Shown here piece by piece: positions 21,417 to 31,130 of a DNA stretch of 64,000 bases. Under the pieces are notes generated by a model, which was given only the letters and a program-made list of their open reading frames with translations, made no database searches and was not told where the DNA came from. This stretch comes from Phymatolithon calcareum (taxonomy: Eukaryota > Rhodophyta > Florideophyceae > Hapalidiales): the NCBI GenBank assembly GCA_977006965.1, contig OZ345371.1:620001-684000 (forward strand), given 5' to 3'. Position numbers and translations under genes: made by a program. Every line of letters begins with the position of its first letter. The stretch's first letter is position 1.

Positions 21417-23195
21417 ATGAATTCTTCAATCACCGACCGGTTCGCGTCAATATGGCGATTTTTTCTAGCGCGTCGTCACACCCTCTCTTGGCTCTGCGAT
21501 TCCACACCAATACCGCTCGTTCACGCCATGACGCACGCTCGCGAGCGTCCAGCGCTACTTTCTGCCTATGCCGACCAAGCTGGTGCACAATCCCTGCACA
21601 CGCTATGCATTCTTGGACATGACGGCCCGTTTGCTCTTGGCGCTCTAATCCAAGGAAGTGTTCGCGATCTTATGGGTCAACATGTTCGCGTAGAAATAGC
21701 ACGTGTCGCTCTTGTCATCAATTCCGGAGTGCAAGTCGCCGCAGTCTTCTCCTGGCTCATTGACGGGACTCTCATAGTCCGTTTTGGTGTTATCGGTTCC
21801 GGGCAATCTAGTGAAGACAAGTGTTGTCGATGGGATTTCTCGCGTATTTTTCAGCCACATGCCGCACGGGCCGTTTTGCGCGCAGCGGGACAGGGAGTGG
21901 ATGTGGCACTGGGGGAGAACATTCTTGCTCCGATGGGTGCTTTTCGCGACATCACCATCTCTTCTCACGGCAGTGAGGCGTGTGTTCGATGCGCTTTGCG
22001 AGGGAGTACTGTTTGTCACTGTCGCGACGGGCAACATTCTCCTGCAGCAAACGCTGTTTTGCCAAGGTTCCTAACTCCGGCATGCAGAGTGATAGCAGCT
22101 TCAAAGTTGCATACTCAACCGTACCAGGAATCCACGGCTATGTTCCAGATGCAAAACTTTACTACAGAGCGACCTGTGAGAACTGTGAGGAATCAAGAAC
22201 CTACGAAGCTATGCTCCGAGATTGATGCAGCGCTTTCGTTCCCAGAGTTACCATGCGTGTCAACTGCAAAGAGTGGCACCCCAGACGCGGCTATACCTAC
22301 CGAGCAAATATTCTCAGCTTCTGCATCTCTACCTGCTGACGCGGAGGCGCTGCTCAGTATTTTGGACTCTCCGCCAAAGACAGCGGACACACCTGTTTCC
22401 GTGAAGGACTTTTCGATCCCGAATCCTGGATCCATTGTAGTGCCGACAAGAAAGCAATCGGTTGCATCCTCGGGAATGCATGTATTCCATTCCAGACGTC
22501 TACCACCTGTAATCCCAATCGAGAAGAAGCATAACCCCGTGCAGACATTGCAGTGTCCTGAATGTGGCGTTCGTATCCGGGGAAAACGCGGAAATCTGAA
22601 TAGACACATTGCTGCGCGACATGAACAAGCTCGAGATTTTTCGTGTGCAATGCCCAAATGTGGACTTGCGTTTCAGTCTAAACTGAATTTGATACGACAC
22701 ATGACGCGCGTACATGAGGGTCGACCACACAGATGCTCCAAATGCCCTCGAGGTTTCCGTTCTGCTGCAACGCTGGGTAAGCACGTTCGAGCTGCACACT
22801 CACCGCGGCGAGCGTTCATTTGCAACGTGTGCGGGGTTTGTTTCGGGCGAGGCTCGGTACTCGAGAGTCATGTTGCTCGAGTACACGGCGGAAATGGACA
22901 GATTGAGAGTTTCAAATGCACAGCGACTTCGTGTGAAGCAAGGTTTACGGATTGGGAGGAAAGGCATAGACATGAACAAGAGTTTCATGACGGCCGCGTG
23001 AATCAATGCCCCGCCTGTGTTGCTATATTTGAAACTGAGTGTGAGCTTAGCCGACACATCCGCACTGGACACGGGCAGACGAAAACGTCCAGAAACTGCC
23101 CGGTTTGTGGTTCCGTTTACTCGCAGCGAAGTAACTTGCTGCGACATATGAGCCTCGCACATAAGAACTATATGTGGGAGGATGAATTCGAGTAA
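21417..23195 (+). CDS. C2H2 zinc-finger protein, paralogue 3
   Basis: A single-exon gene of 592 codons. The N-terminal domain (1-185) is the clearest of the three, with FASIWRFFLARRHTLSWLCD, LGHDGPFALGALI, F.WLIDGTLIVRFGVIG, CCRWDFSRIFQP and MGAFRDITI. The linker contains the conserved motif at about 308-332 (DAEALLSILDSPP...TPVSVKDFS). Seven C2H2 fingers run from residue ~380 to ~586, with the same order and nearly the same helix residues as paralogues 1 and 2 (RGNLNRHIAARH, KLNLIRHMTRVH, and so on). It is therefore likely to bind a similar DNA site. The protein ends MWEDEFE, a short acidic tail similar in length to paralogue 1's. The ATG at 21417 aligns with the starts of the other two genes. 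It is predicted nuclear. Confidence 0.94.
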   Translation: MNSSITDRFASIWRFFLARRHTLSWLCDSTPIPLVHAMTHARERPALLSAYADQAGAQSLHTLCILGHDGPFALGALIQGSVRDLMGQHVRVEIARVALVINSGVQVAAVFSWLIDGTLIVRFGVIGSGQSSEDKCCRWDFSRIFQPHAARAVLRAAGQGVDVALGENILAPMGAFRDITISSHGSEACVRCALRGSTVCHCRDGQHSPAANAVLPRFLTPACRVIAASKLHTQPYQESTAMFQMQNFTTERPVRTVRNQEPTKLCSEIDAALSFPELPCVSTAKSGTPDAAIPTEQIFSASASLPADAEALLSILDSPPKTADTPVSVKDFSIPNPGSIVVPTRKQSVASSGMHVFHSRRLPPVIPIEKKHNPVQTLQCPECGVRIRGKRGNLNRHIAARHEQARDFSCAMPKCGLAFQSKLNLIRHMTRVHEGRPHRCSKCPRGFRSAATLGKHVRAAHSPRRAFICNVCGVCFGRGSVLESHVARVHGGNGQIESFKCTATSCEARFTDWEERHRHEQEFHDGRVNQCPACVAIFETECELSRHIRTGHGQTKTSRNCPVCGSVYSQRSNLLRHMSLAHKNYMWEDEFE

Positions 23196-25166
23196 AGATT
23201 CACCTGCTGCGTTTTTATTTGGAGCTTCTAAACTAAAAATCTGTTAAGGTGTTCCAAATTAATTTCAAGCAGCGGAAAAGCCGTAGTGACCAGAGGAGGC
23301 CGAAAAGGAATTCAGAAATCTGCTTGGCACTGAGAGGGCTTCGGTAGATCGGTGCTTCCTGCCCTCCCAGCCCGATCAATTGCTTCTACTTTCATACTGT
23401 GTGGGTGGCATATGTCGTGTTACCTGAGTGGGAGTGAGCTTTTGCGCCGTATCAAGAGAAAAGATTGTCCCAAATTCGAGGTCTGGAAGAAGCACTCTCG
23501 AGAAGACAGGAAACACATGATCTCAGGTTACTCCGCTTCGCCTACCGCGTTTCTCATAGAATTGCAGCAAATTCGGAAAAGTCTATCTTGCTCTGGATGG
23601 GCGTCGCTTGATAGTCCAGCGCCGATCCCCAGATTCGGAATGGTATAAATGTCGCAGCTCCAAAGCAACTTTGAGTCGCAACGTACTCAGATGGAATATC
23701 AAAAACTTTTGGTCGGCTCAGTTCTCTTTTTGGAGCTCACGGAGGTAAAGTAGCTGGTTTAGGCGTCACGCCATGCCTGGTCCTCGTTATCGAAGACCAG
23801 CGGTCAAACGAATCAAAACGACGAACTGATATGCGACAACATTCATGAACAGCATTTGGACCTTCGCAAGGTTCTATAACGCTGAGCAGGCGCAAAGAAA
23901 TAATCTCTTCTTTTTGTTCGTTCTGAATATTTCGTTTTCGTTTTGCCGCAAATAAAGCCTTCTATTCCGTGCTGTACTACGTCTGTGAATTTTTCCAGAC
24001 GTAATCTGGTTCTATCAGCCCCGATTCTTGCCCTTGTTTTTCGTTAGTTTTCTTTCTAGTCCAGCTGCAGTAGTCCCCTGCGCAAGTTCGCCGGGGTCCA
24101 CTCTGCCATACCCGTTCAGTCAAGGTAGTATACATACAAGTCAAATGGTTTTTCGGCCGCTTCCCCGCGCGAAATCCCGCGGCATATATCGACAACTACG
24201 ACGAACTAGCACAAAATCTGCTGGAAACCCTTCAACTCAACCTAGCGCAAATAGAGACGAATGATAGAACAGAAGAGGAGGTGAAACAAGCGATGGACAA
24301 ATTAATGATGCTAGAAAGCGAGATGCAAGAGAAGATGATGGTGTGATGATGGTGTGATGATGGAGGCGATATGCTGTAGTCTTCCCTGGAAGGGTTACAG
24401 CGCAATGCGAAACTGCTCTGGTGTCGCCGTGCGCCGACATTGAGGGATTCTAAAATAAAACCTTCAATTTCCCCTCTAGTATACATATATAACGACGACG
24501 GTAGTGTAGATGTACATGGGCCATTGTTCATCTGCAAAATATCTGGAAACTCCGCTAAATTGCAAAGATGGTTTCTTTCTCAACTTTCGAATGGTTGCAA
24601 CTATTATGATATGTCAGTCCGTCACCTTCTGTATAGTATTTTTGATCCTTACACATGCTCGTGCTGTCGTTTTAAAATCTCACATGAAATATCCAGAGAG
24701 CAATATTTGGACGCACCGAAAATCATACGTTGTCCGGCATCTGCAAAGCCTTCCAACGAAGATATTGTTTTCCATCTTATACGTATATGCGTCATCAATG
24801 TCTTGGCTTCTGCCTGCGTTTGTAGGAGGTCAAAGAGGAGGGCCTGTAAACGCACTGTTAAAAATAAACCCACTCTCGCAGTCGCTCCTTTGATTCCCTG
24901 AGTATTGGATACAGTCGTGCAATCGTTCTCGGGAAAGATTCCATCGTACAGTACAGAAAAAGAGGCCTCGAAGCTTTACCCAGAGCATCTGGCTGTGGAT
25001 GAAAATGGACACCATTGCTTGGCATACAGTCCAGCGCGGTAAAAAGACTGGTTTCGACCTGCTCATGAACACGGGTTCCGTTTGAGCCCAAATGATCACT
25101 GGGGTTATTGACGATAAAATTGTATACAATTCAGTACAGTATAGCTGCACAGTTTAAATGAAAAAT

Positions 25167-25204
25167 TTACAGTTTGTCTACTATGTACAGTAGACAAACT
25201 GTAA
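25167..25204. repeat. Perfect hairpin, 16-bp arms, 6-nt loop
   Basis: TTACAGTTTGTCTACT, loop ATGTAC, exact reverse complement. The adjacent AATTT on both sides weakly extends the stem. Confidence 0.85.
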
Positions 25205-25460
25205 TTTGTACACTGTACGTCTGCAGTAAATTACTCCAAGAATGAAGATTCGAAAGTGGACTGGACCACACGTATGGACATATCACTGGGCATGAGCTAC
25301 ATTAGAATCATACATAACCTGCAGTAGGCGCACTTTTTCATTCCAGGAATATATAATTCTCTTCAAATAAACAGTTCATCTGAAGAGAGCTAAGCATATG
25401 TGTCAACAGGACCGACTATGACAACGTTACTTCGATTAGCTTTCCGTAATGCAAAATACC

Positions 25461-25504
25461 AAGATTTTTTCGAAATAGAGCCAGCTCTATTTCGAAAAAA
25501 TCTT
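25461..25504. repeat. Perfect hairpin, 21-bp arms, 2-nt loop
   Basis: AAGATTTTTTCGAAATAGAG plus C, loop CA, exact reverse complement. Flanking TACC/AGTA do not extend it. Confidence 0.87.
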
Positions 25505-26036
25505 AGTATGTGTGGCTGAAAAGCCTTAAATGAAATGAAGGGACATGCGGCTAAACAGCCGATGCAAAAGGAAAAACACAAATGGTTGTGAAGAAAGAAA
25601 TGTAAGTGTATTGATGATTGTTCTTGTTCTGTCTATCGGTCGATTGCGGCGTGCTATATACTGATGCGACGCGCAATCTATTCCTCTGGTCTGGACGAGA
25701 GTGCGTGTTCCAGCAGCCTCAGGAGCAGAAGCCTAGAAGAGGAAACGAGAGAACCAAATGCGCGCGTAATGTGTACCGGCGCGCAGTTGTGTTACTAAAT
25801 CGGGATGACCGGCGCGAGAATGCGCGCGGGATTGCATCCAGCCTGCGAGTGATACCAAATTGGGGATCACTTTGGTTGGAGCTTGTTTTAGATGACGCGC
25901 GATATGCAGCGCGTAACAGTATGAGCTCATCATTAGCTTGACCAACAGTAAGGTTTGTCGTCGATGTAGATCACTCTCTAGAGTAGGGTTTTGAGAAGGA
26001 TTGTGAGAGTGCGTTTTGTGTTTTGAATTCATAAAC

Positions 26037-26077
26037 TCACGTCCGCCAGCTGTGACAGTCACAGCTGGCGGACGTGA
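26037..26077. repeat. Perfect hairpin, 20-bp arms, 1-nt loop
   Basis: TCACGTCCGCCAGCTGTGAC, one A, exact reverse complement. It is GC-rich compared with its surroundings. Confidence 0.87.
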
Positions 26078-26261
26078 AGTTCAGAGTCTCTTTTTCGCGA
26101 CGTATGATAAGTTGCTTGTCGAGATGCTGTTGTCGATGAGCAGGTAATCGAATGACCGCAATTGAGTTTAGCGTAGCTGAATGCGGCTAGTGACATATGA
26201 CGATTGGTTTTAGGCACCCGACCTAAAGCAAAAATCTTACTGTTTTTTCCTAGTTTGCTCT

Positions 26262-26577
26262 TTCTTTCTTTATTGCGGAAAGATCGCTCACACTGAGGCT
26301 AAGCCTAGAGCTGTTTTGCAACAGCTTTTCATTGCTCAGAAACTTGAGTATTGCTGAGCGCCTCTCACGGCATAGCTCTTCTACGGTTTTGTGCCCACTC
26401 TACCAATAAACTTACGTCTGGAGACGGAACGTCCACCACACCTTAAAATCAGGTACTCGGCAGTTTCCTTACAACCAGAGTTACAGGTTTTGCACATTGG
26501 GTCGTACGACCTTGTGTCTCCAAGGGTGCAGTCTACAATCAGATGGTGTAAGATCACTTCTGCCCGTCTGTGGGATA
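26262..26577 (-). mobile_element. LINE family D 3' fragment
   Basis: On the minus strand there is a short decayed coding end (CHRRAEVIL-type sequence, then YDPMCKTCNSGCKET, a zinc-knuckle-like motif). A 3' end AATAAAGAAAGAAAG follows. The same order, HRRAEVIL ... YDPMCKACRGGTKET ... AATAAAGAAAGAAAG, occurs at 51990-52300 (+) downstream of an RNase H domain. It is dead and abuts the LINE B fragment at 26578. Confidence 0.7.
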
Positions 26578-26652
26578 TCATTAGCCCCGCAGACTTCCGA
26601 AGATATGGGAAAGGCTTCCTTAGATGCTACCTGTCATTACGCAGCTCACGAA
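26578..26652 (-). mobile_element. LINE family B 3' UTR, distal half, split by LINE C
   Basis: It matches the LINE B 3' untranslated end (CTTCGTGAGCTGC... GGAAGCCTTTCCCATATC ... GTCTGCGGGGCT on the minus strand). The missing proximal half lies at 29298-29352. The two halves are separated by the LINE C element 26664-29286 and its 11-bp duplication. Confidence 0.75.
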
Positions 26653-26663
26653 GCGCCGACCAG

Positions 26664-29286
26664 GGGATATGTGTTGATTTATTTTAAAAGCTCCCAAGGC
26701 CTCTCTTGAAGAGTAACAGGGCCGCTTTCGCACGATTTTGTAAGCTCACGTAGTTTGACTGTTCAGTACAACCTTGATTCGTATTTCTCTCCCAACAAGT
26801 GCTCCAGTTAGTCGCTTACATTCATATTCAATTTCAGGACTAATCTTGGATGAAGATAGAATGCGTTGGAGCGCGACCAGCTCAATCACGGCTGTGACAC
26901 CAAAGTATGCACCAAGTACTGATTTTCTCCAAAGAGTTGCTCTATTGAATATCAGCCGTAGGCATCGCAACCGTGTAGATCTTTCTCTTACGCGGAGAAC
27001 CATCGGTAGATTGTTCGAATCAGTTGGTATCTCGAGCGATCTTCCCTCTTCTTCCTCTGCCCATAACTCAATTCTTTCTTTTCGTCGCCCTTTCTTTGAG
27101 ACTGAGCCCTCCTTGGCTTTGTCGAGAGCTTGCTGCAGATCTTCATATTTCTTGAGGCACTCTATGTCCTTGGTTGCCTCCTTAATGTCTTCATCTCTCC
27201 CAGAATACTCATCTGCTTCGTCGAGGCGCTTCTTCTGTTTCACTAGACTCGCAGAGAACCTTTCTGCTTGGTGTCTTCTCCTCATGGCAGGTGGTTCTAG
27301 TCGGCACAGAACTCGCATTCTTCCATGACGGTGCTGGACATATGTCCCAAAAACATACTTGAAGAATAAACCTTCTGCAGATTCGATTGCTGATTGTAAT
27401 CGCTTTGTCAGAGGCGTGACGTGGAGTGCGTACTCCCACTTTGGCAAAATAAGCGACTTGAAGATTCTAATGCATGTCACAGGCTGAAAGCCTCGAACAT
27501 TGACTCCAATATCCCGCAGTTTGTGTATGCACCCCACTGCATTTCGTACTCTTGATAACGCCATGTCGTCTGTTACGCCTTTGTGGTTCATGCTTATACC
27601 GAGATACGAGAGCCTCCAAGCTTGATGAAGAACTCGACCCGCAATGTGGAAGGTGTGTTTCCTGAGTCCCTTGTATTTAAGGATCTCGCTCTTTCCTGGC
27701 TTTGTGTTCCAGGTCATACCATTTTCCTTCGCCCAGGTAGTCGCTATATCAAGTAGCTTCTGCATTCCTTCTCCATCCTTTGATTGCAGCTGGACATCGT
27801 CAGCGAACAGTTGCGCTGGATTATCAGAGACGTCGCTGGGGACCTTGGAGACCGCTTCCGCGAATGTATCCATGAAGATATTGTACAGGCACGGGCTCAG
27901 TGGGGACCCTTGGGGTACTCCTCGATCGATAATGCACCATGTTCGTGTATCATCGCCTGCTGACGTAACCCACGAGGGTTTCAGAAGATATGCCACCATC
28001 CTTGTTATTTTGTCGGGTAGCTTCTGCTCGAGTCTTTTCATGAGGATGTCTCGTGGCACCCTGTCATATGCTGCAGAGAGGTCAAGAACCGCGACAAAAG
28101 GATGCCCATCTTTCATGGCACATTTTGCACGGAGTATCGCAATATATGTGCTCGTGTCTTTTCGGAAACCTAGCTGGGCACTGTTGAAACGGTAGTGTTC
28201 CCTTATGTATGCGTCGAGTGCGGAATCGATGATTTTCCTGGCTTGGCTTAATAGCGATATAGGTCTGTAGTTCGCTGCAACATGGGGTGGGCCTTTCTTG
28301 TACAGAGGGATCAGAGTAGCTTGACGCCACGCTCGCGGAAGACATTTGAGCCTTCCACATGTCTCCCATAAGGCTATCAATATACTCAATCCGGCTTCCT
28401 TATTCGCATGCATCATTTCAACTGCCACTCCGTCAGGGCCGACCGCCTTCCCTTTTGGTGCTCGGTTGAATGCCCTAGTAATGTGCCGCCTCATTGCCCT
28501 GTTGACTGTAAAAGCCTTTAGTGGCACATTCCAGTCATTTTCAGCCTTGCACACATTAGAAATATACACAGAGAATTTGCTTGGATGTACTGGAGCTCCG
28601 ATTGCCTTGTTCGACCCTTTTCTTTTTGTTTTTGACTTCATAATTTTGCTTGCAACGTTGGCTGCCTCAGTGGGACCCAGTTCTTCCACTCCATCAAGGT
28701 ATCTTTCAAACTGCTCACGTTTCGCTTTTCTTACTTTCTTTTGGATTTGTGTCTTAATTTCTCGGAGGGCAAGCCGGTCCTTTTCAAGCTCGGTTCTTTT
28801 GTAAATCTTGTACAATCGAGTTCGCTTCTTGGCTAGTTTGTCGAGCTCATTGTTCCAAAAGGACTTGAATCTTGACGGCCTGGGCCTAGAGGACGTCCAT
28901 GGCTGTATAAGATTCTTCGAAAACCTTTCGTACCATTTTTCCAAGTCTTGTTTGCGATTGCAGGCTTGCAGTTGCTCCAGCATCATCGGCGCCCACTTGG
29001 ACATTTCTTCTTTTGCCTTGGCTGCTTTTGCTACGCTTCGCCTGGCGGACTTAGAAACAACTGTCTGTCTATTCCCAGGAACAATCCTGTTGTTGATGAT
29101 TCTCGTTGCCACCGGAATGTGTTCGGTGACGCCTTCCCACATTCCGTTGACCAGTTCAGGTACCTCTGCTTCTAAACATTTTGTCATGAAAATATCAATG
29201 TTGCTCTTCCCCTGTCTGGAGACAAAAGTAGGACTTGTTGCAGTCCTTACTCTCCAGTTGAACTTTGCAGCCCAAGAGACAACCTT
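26664..29286 (-). mobile_element. LINE family C, 2.6 kb, with 11-bp TSD GCGCCGACCAG
   Basis: A non-LTR retrotransposon inserted in a LINE B 3' UTR. The exact duplication GCGCCGACCAG is at 26653-26663 and 29287-29297. The 3' end on the minus strand is GGGAGCTTTTAAAATAAATC. The element starts within the endonuclease domain, so it is 5'-truncated, but the remaining coding sequence is uninterrupted and looks young. Other copies are a decayed one at 29408-32345 (+) and a 3' end at 47620-47880 (-). Confidence 0.88.
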
Positions 29287-29325
29287 GCGCCGACCAGAAG
29301 GACGACGGGAAAGCTTAGGATCCAA
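26746..29325 (-). CDS. LINE reverse transcriptase (5'-truncated endonuclease plus RT)
   Basis: An open frame of 859 codons. Residues 1-12 come from the LINE B sequence into which the element inserted. Element sequence starts at about residue 13. Residues 13-75 resemble the end of an APE-type endonuclease (SWAAKFNWRV, SNIDIFM, TEHIPV), so the catalytic part is missing. Residues ~285-585 are a reverse transcriptase: KGKAVGPDGV, YRPISLLSQ (353-361), GFRKDTS, the catalytic LDLSAAYDRV (Asp415, Asp421), GVPQGSPLSP (469-478), FADD (507-510) and LSYLGI. Residues 585-859 are the RT thumb and a family-specific tail. RT active-site residues are intact. Because endonuclease and 5' sequences are lost, independent retrotransposition is unlikely. 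The RT is firm; the start codon is artificial. Confidence 0.9.
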   Translation of the reverse strand: MDPKLSRRPSGRRKVVSWAAKFNWRVRTATSPTFVSRQGKSNIDIFMTKCLEAEVPELVNGMWEGVTEHIPVATRIINNRIVPGNRQTVVSKSARRSVAKAAKAKEEMSKWAPMMLEQLQACNRKQDLEKWYERFSKNLIQPWTSSRPRPSRFKSFWNNELDKLAKKRTRLYKIYKRTELEKDRLALREIKTQIQKKVRKAKREQFERYLDGVEELGPTEAANVASKIMKSKTKRKGSNKAIGAPVHPSKFSVYISNVCKAENDWNVPLKAFTVNRAMRRHITRAFNRAPKGKAVGPDGVAVEMMHANKEAGLSILIALWETCGRLKCLPRAWRQATLIPLYKKGPPHVAANYRPISLLSQARKIIDSALDAYIREHYRFNSAQLGFRKDTSTYIAILRAKCAMKDGHPFVAVLDLSAAYDRVPRDILMKRLEQKLPDKITRMVAYLLKPSWVTSAGDDTRTWCIIDRGVPQGSPLSPCLYNIFMDTFAEAVSKVPSDVSDNPAQLFADDVQLQSKDGEGMQKLLDIATTWAKENGMTWNTKPGKSEILKYKGLRKHTFHIAGRVLHQAWRLSYLGISMNHKGVTDDMALSRVRNAVGCIHKLRDIGVNVRGFQPVTCIRIFKSLILPKWEYALHVTPLTKRLQSAIESAEGLFFKYVFGTYVQHRHGRMRVLCRLEPPAMRRRHQAERFSASLVKQKKRLDEADEYSGRDEDIKEATKDIECLKKYEDLQQALDKAKEGSVSKKGRRKERIELWAEEEEGRSLEIPTDSNNLPMVLRVRERSTRLRCLRLIFNRATLWRKSVLGAYFGVTAVIELVALQRILSSSKISPEIEYECKRLTGALVGREIRIKVVLNSQTT

Positions 29326-29352
29326 GGTAATCCTATCTCAGTCCTCTACGGG
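29298..29352 (-). mobile_element. LINE family B 3' UTR, proximal half
   Basis: On the minus strand, GAGGACTGAGATAGGATTAC followed by CTTTCCCGTC aligns with 31612-31665 (+) and 16990-17040 (-). Its continuation is at 26578-26652, on the other side of LINE C. Confidence 0.72.
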
Positions 29353-30233
29353 ATTATCCCTGTCTTCATGCGGCGATCTATTGAGCAGCACAATTCCTTC
29401 CGAATAAGATAAAACGGAACTCGACAAACTTGCCAAGAAAGGAACACGATTATACAACTCATACAAAAGAACCGGGCTTGAAAGTGACGAAAAAGCCTAC
29501 AGCGAGGTTAAAGCGGAAATCAAAAGACAGATAAGAAAAGCAAAGAACGACCAGTTGGGCAGATAACTCGACAGCGTGGAGAAAAGGGTCCCGGTGAGGC
29601 CGTGAATACCACGAGCAAGATTATGAAATCGAAAGCACGATGGAAAGGGATTAAAAAGGCTTTTGGGGCCCCAGAGCACCCAAGCAAATTTTCTGCGTAC
29701 ATGTCAACTGTCTGTAAGGCAGGAAAAGACTGGAATGTGTCGTTGCAAAGATTCACGCTCAATCGATCAATAAAGAGGCAAATCGCGAGAGCATTCAATA
29801 GAGCTTCAAAAGGAAAGGCTGTAGATCCCGATGGCGTGGCGCTCGAAAAGCAGCAAGCGAACAAGTAAGTCGGCCTGGAGATAATACTAGAATTATGGGA
29901 GACATGTGAGGGACTCAAATGTCTTCCACGAGCATGGAGGCAAGCGACTCTTATTCCGTTATAAAAGAAAGGCACTATTCACGTTGCAGAAAACTATAGA
30001 CCTATATATTTGCTAAGCCAAGCCAGGAAAATTATCGATTCAGCACTAGACTCTTACATAAGGGACCATTATCGCTTCAAAAAGGCCCAGCTCGGTTTCG
30101 AAGAGACGAGAGTACGTATCTTGCGATACTGATTGCAAGAACCAACATGAAGAACGGTCATCCTTTTGTAGCCGTTCTTGACCTGTCTGCAGCATACGAC
30201 GGGGTTCCAAGAGATATCCATATCAAGAGACTC

Positions 30234-30313
30234 TTGGCCCTAGGAAAGTTGCCCCAAGCGTCAGCAGATTCGCTGGTAACTTTTAAATAAAAATTTACCT
30301 TTCTTCTTCTTCT
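30234..30313 (+). mobile_element. LINE family A 3' end (80 bp) with 13-bp TSD
   Basis: An 80-bp copy of the LINE A 3' end (AAGTTGCCCCAAGCGTCAGC..., TTTTAAATAAAA, TTC repeats). It is flanked by TATCAAGAGACTC at 30221-30233 and 30314-30326. It interrupts the reverse transcriptase frame of the surrounding LINE C copy. Confidence 0.88.
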
Positions 30314-31130
30314 TATCAAGAGACTCAAGGAAAAACTACCGGACGAAATAACAAGGATGCTAGTGTACCTCTTGAAACCTTCGTGGGTCACGTCGGCGGG
30401 AGATGAGACAAGAACATGGTGCATCATCGATAGGCGAGTTCCTCACGGGTCTTCGCTTAGTCCGTGCCTCTACAATATATTCATGGATACATTTGCCGAA
30501 GCGGTTTCCAAGGTCTCTGATAACATTTCTTAGAGCCCAGCACAACTATTTTCTGACGATGTCCAACTTCAGGCCAAGAATGGGAAGTGAAGGCAAGAGT
30601 TACTTGACATAGCGACGACTCGGGCAAAGGAAAATGGCATGAAATGGAACACGAAACCGGGAAAGAGCGAGGTTCTCAAGTACAAAGGTCTCCCGAAACA
30701 CACTTTCCTCCTTGCGGGGCGAGAGCTGAATCAAATCTGGAGGATAACCTATCTTGGGGGTTAGTGTGAACAACAAGGGGGTAACTGACGACATGGCTCT
30801 ATCAAGAGTACGAAATGCTGTTGGTTGTATACAAAAACTACGGCAGATCGGAGTTAATGTTCGAGGATTCGAACCAGCTACATGCATCAGAATCTTCGAG
30901 TGTCTAATGTTGCCGAAATGGGAATATGCTCTGCATATAACGCCAATGACAAAGCGATTGTGTTCGGCTATCGAATCTGCGGAAGGATTATTTTACAAGA
31001 ATGTCTTCGGAAAGTATGCTGAGCACCGTCGTGACCGAATGCGAGCCCTCTGTTGGCTAAAACCTTCAGAAATGAGAAGACATCAAGCGGAAAGGTTCTC
31101 CCTCCGCCTGCTAAGGCATAAGAGGCACCT

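Larger units (their letters stand above)
23196..26036. other. Long intergenic stretch with microsatellite and hairpins
   Basis: No supported gene. A 98-codon plus frame at 23352-23648 and a 107-codon frame at 25618-25941 have no recognisable motif. A GATGATGGTGT minisatellite (about 2.5 units) lies at 24331-24365. Two perfect hairpins (25167-25204 and 25461-25504) are listed separately. Confidence 0.4.

Noticed and set aside
21645-23162. Minus-strand frames opposite zinc-finger gene 3 (up to 154 codons)
   Set aside because: Antisense of a clearly coding sequence, with no motif of their own.
24331-24365. GATGATGGTGT repeats as a CRISPR-like or functional array
   Set aside because: Units are adjacent without spacers and few in number. 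It is an ordinary minisatellite, and the genome is eukaryotic.
26774-29407. Four plus-strand frames of 150-200 codons opposite the LINE C ORF
   Set aside because: Antisense to the reverse transcriptase, which has all RT motifs on the minus strand.
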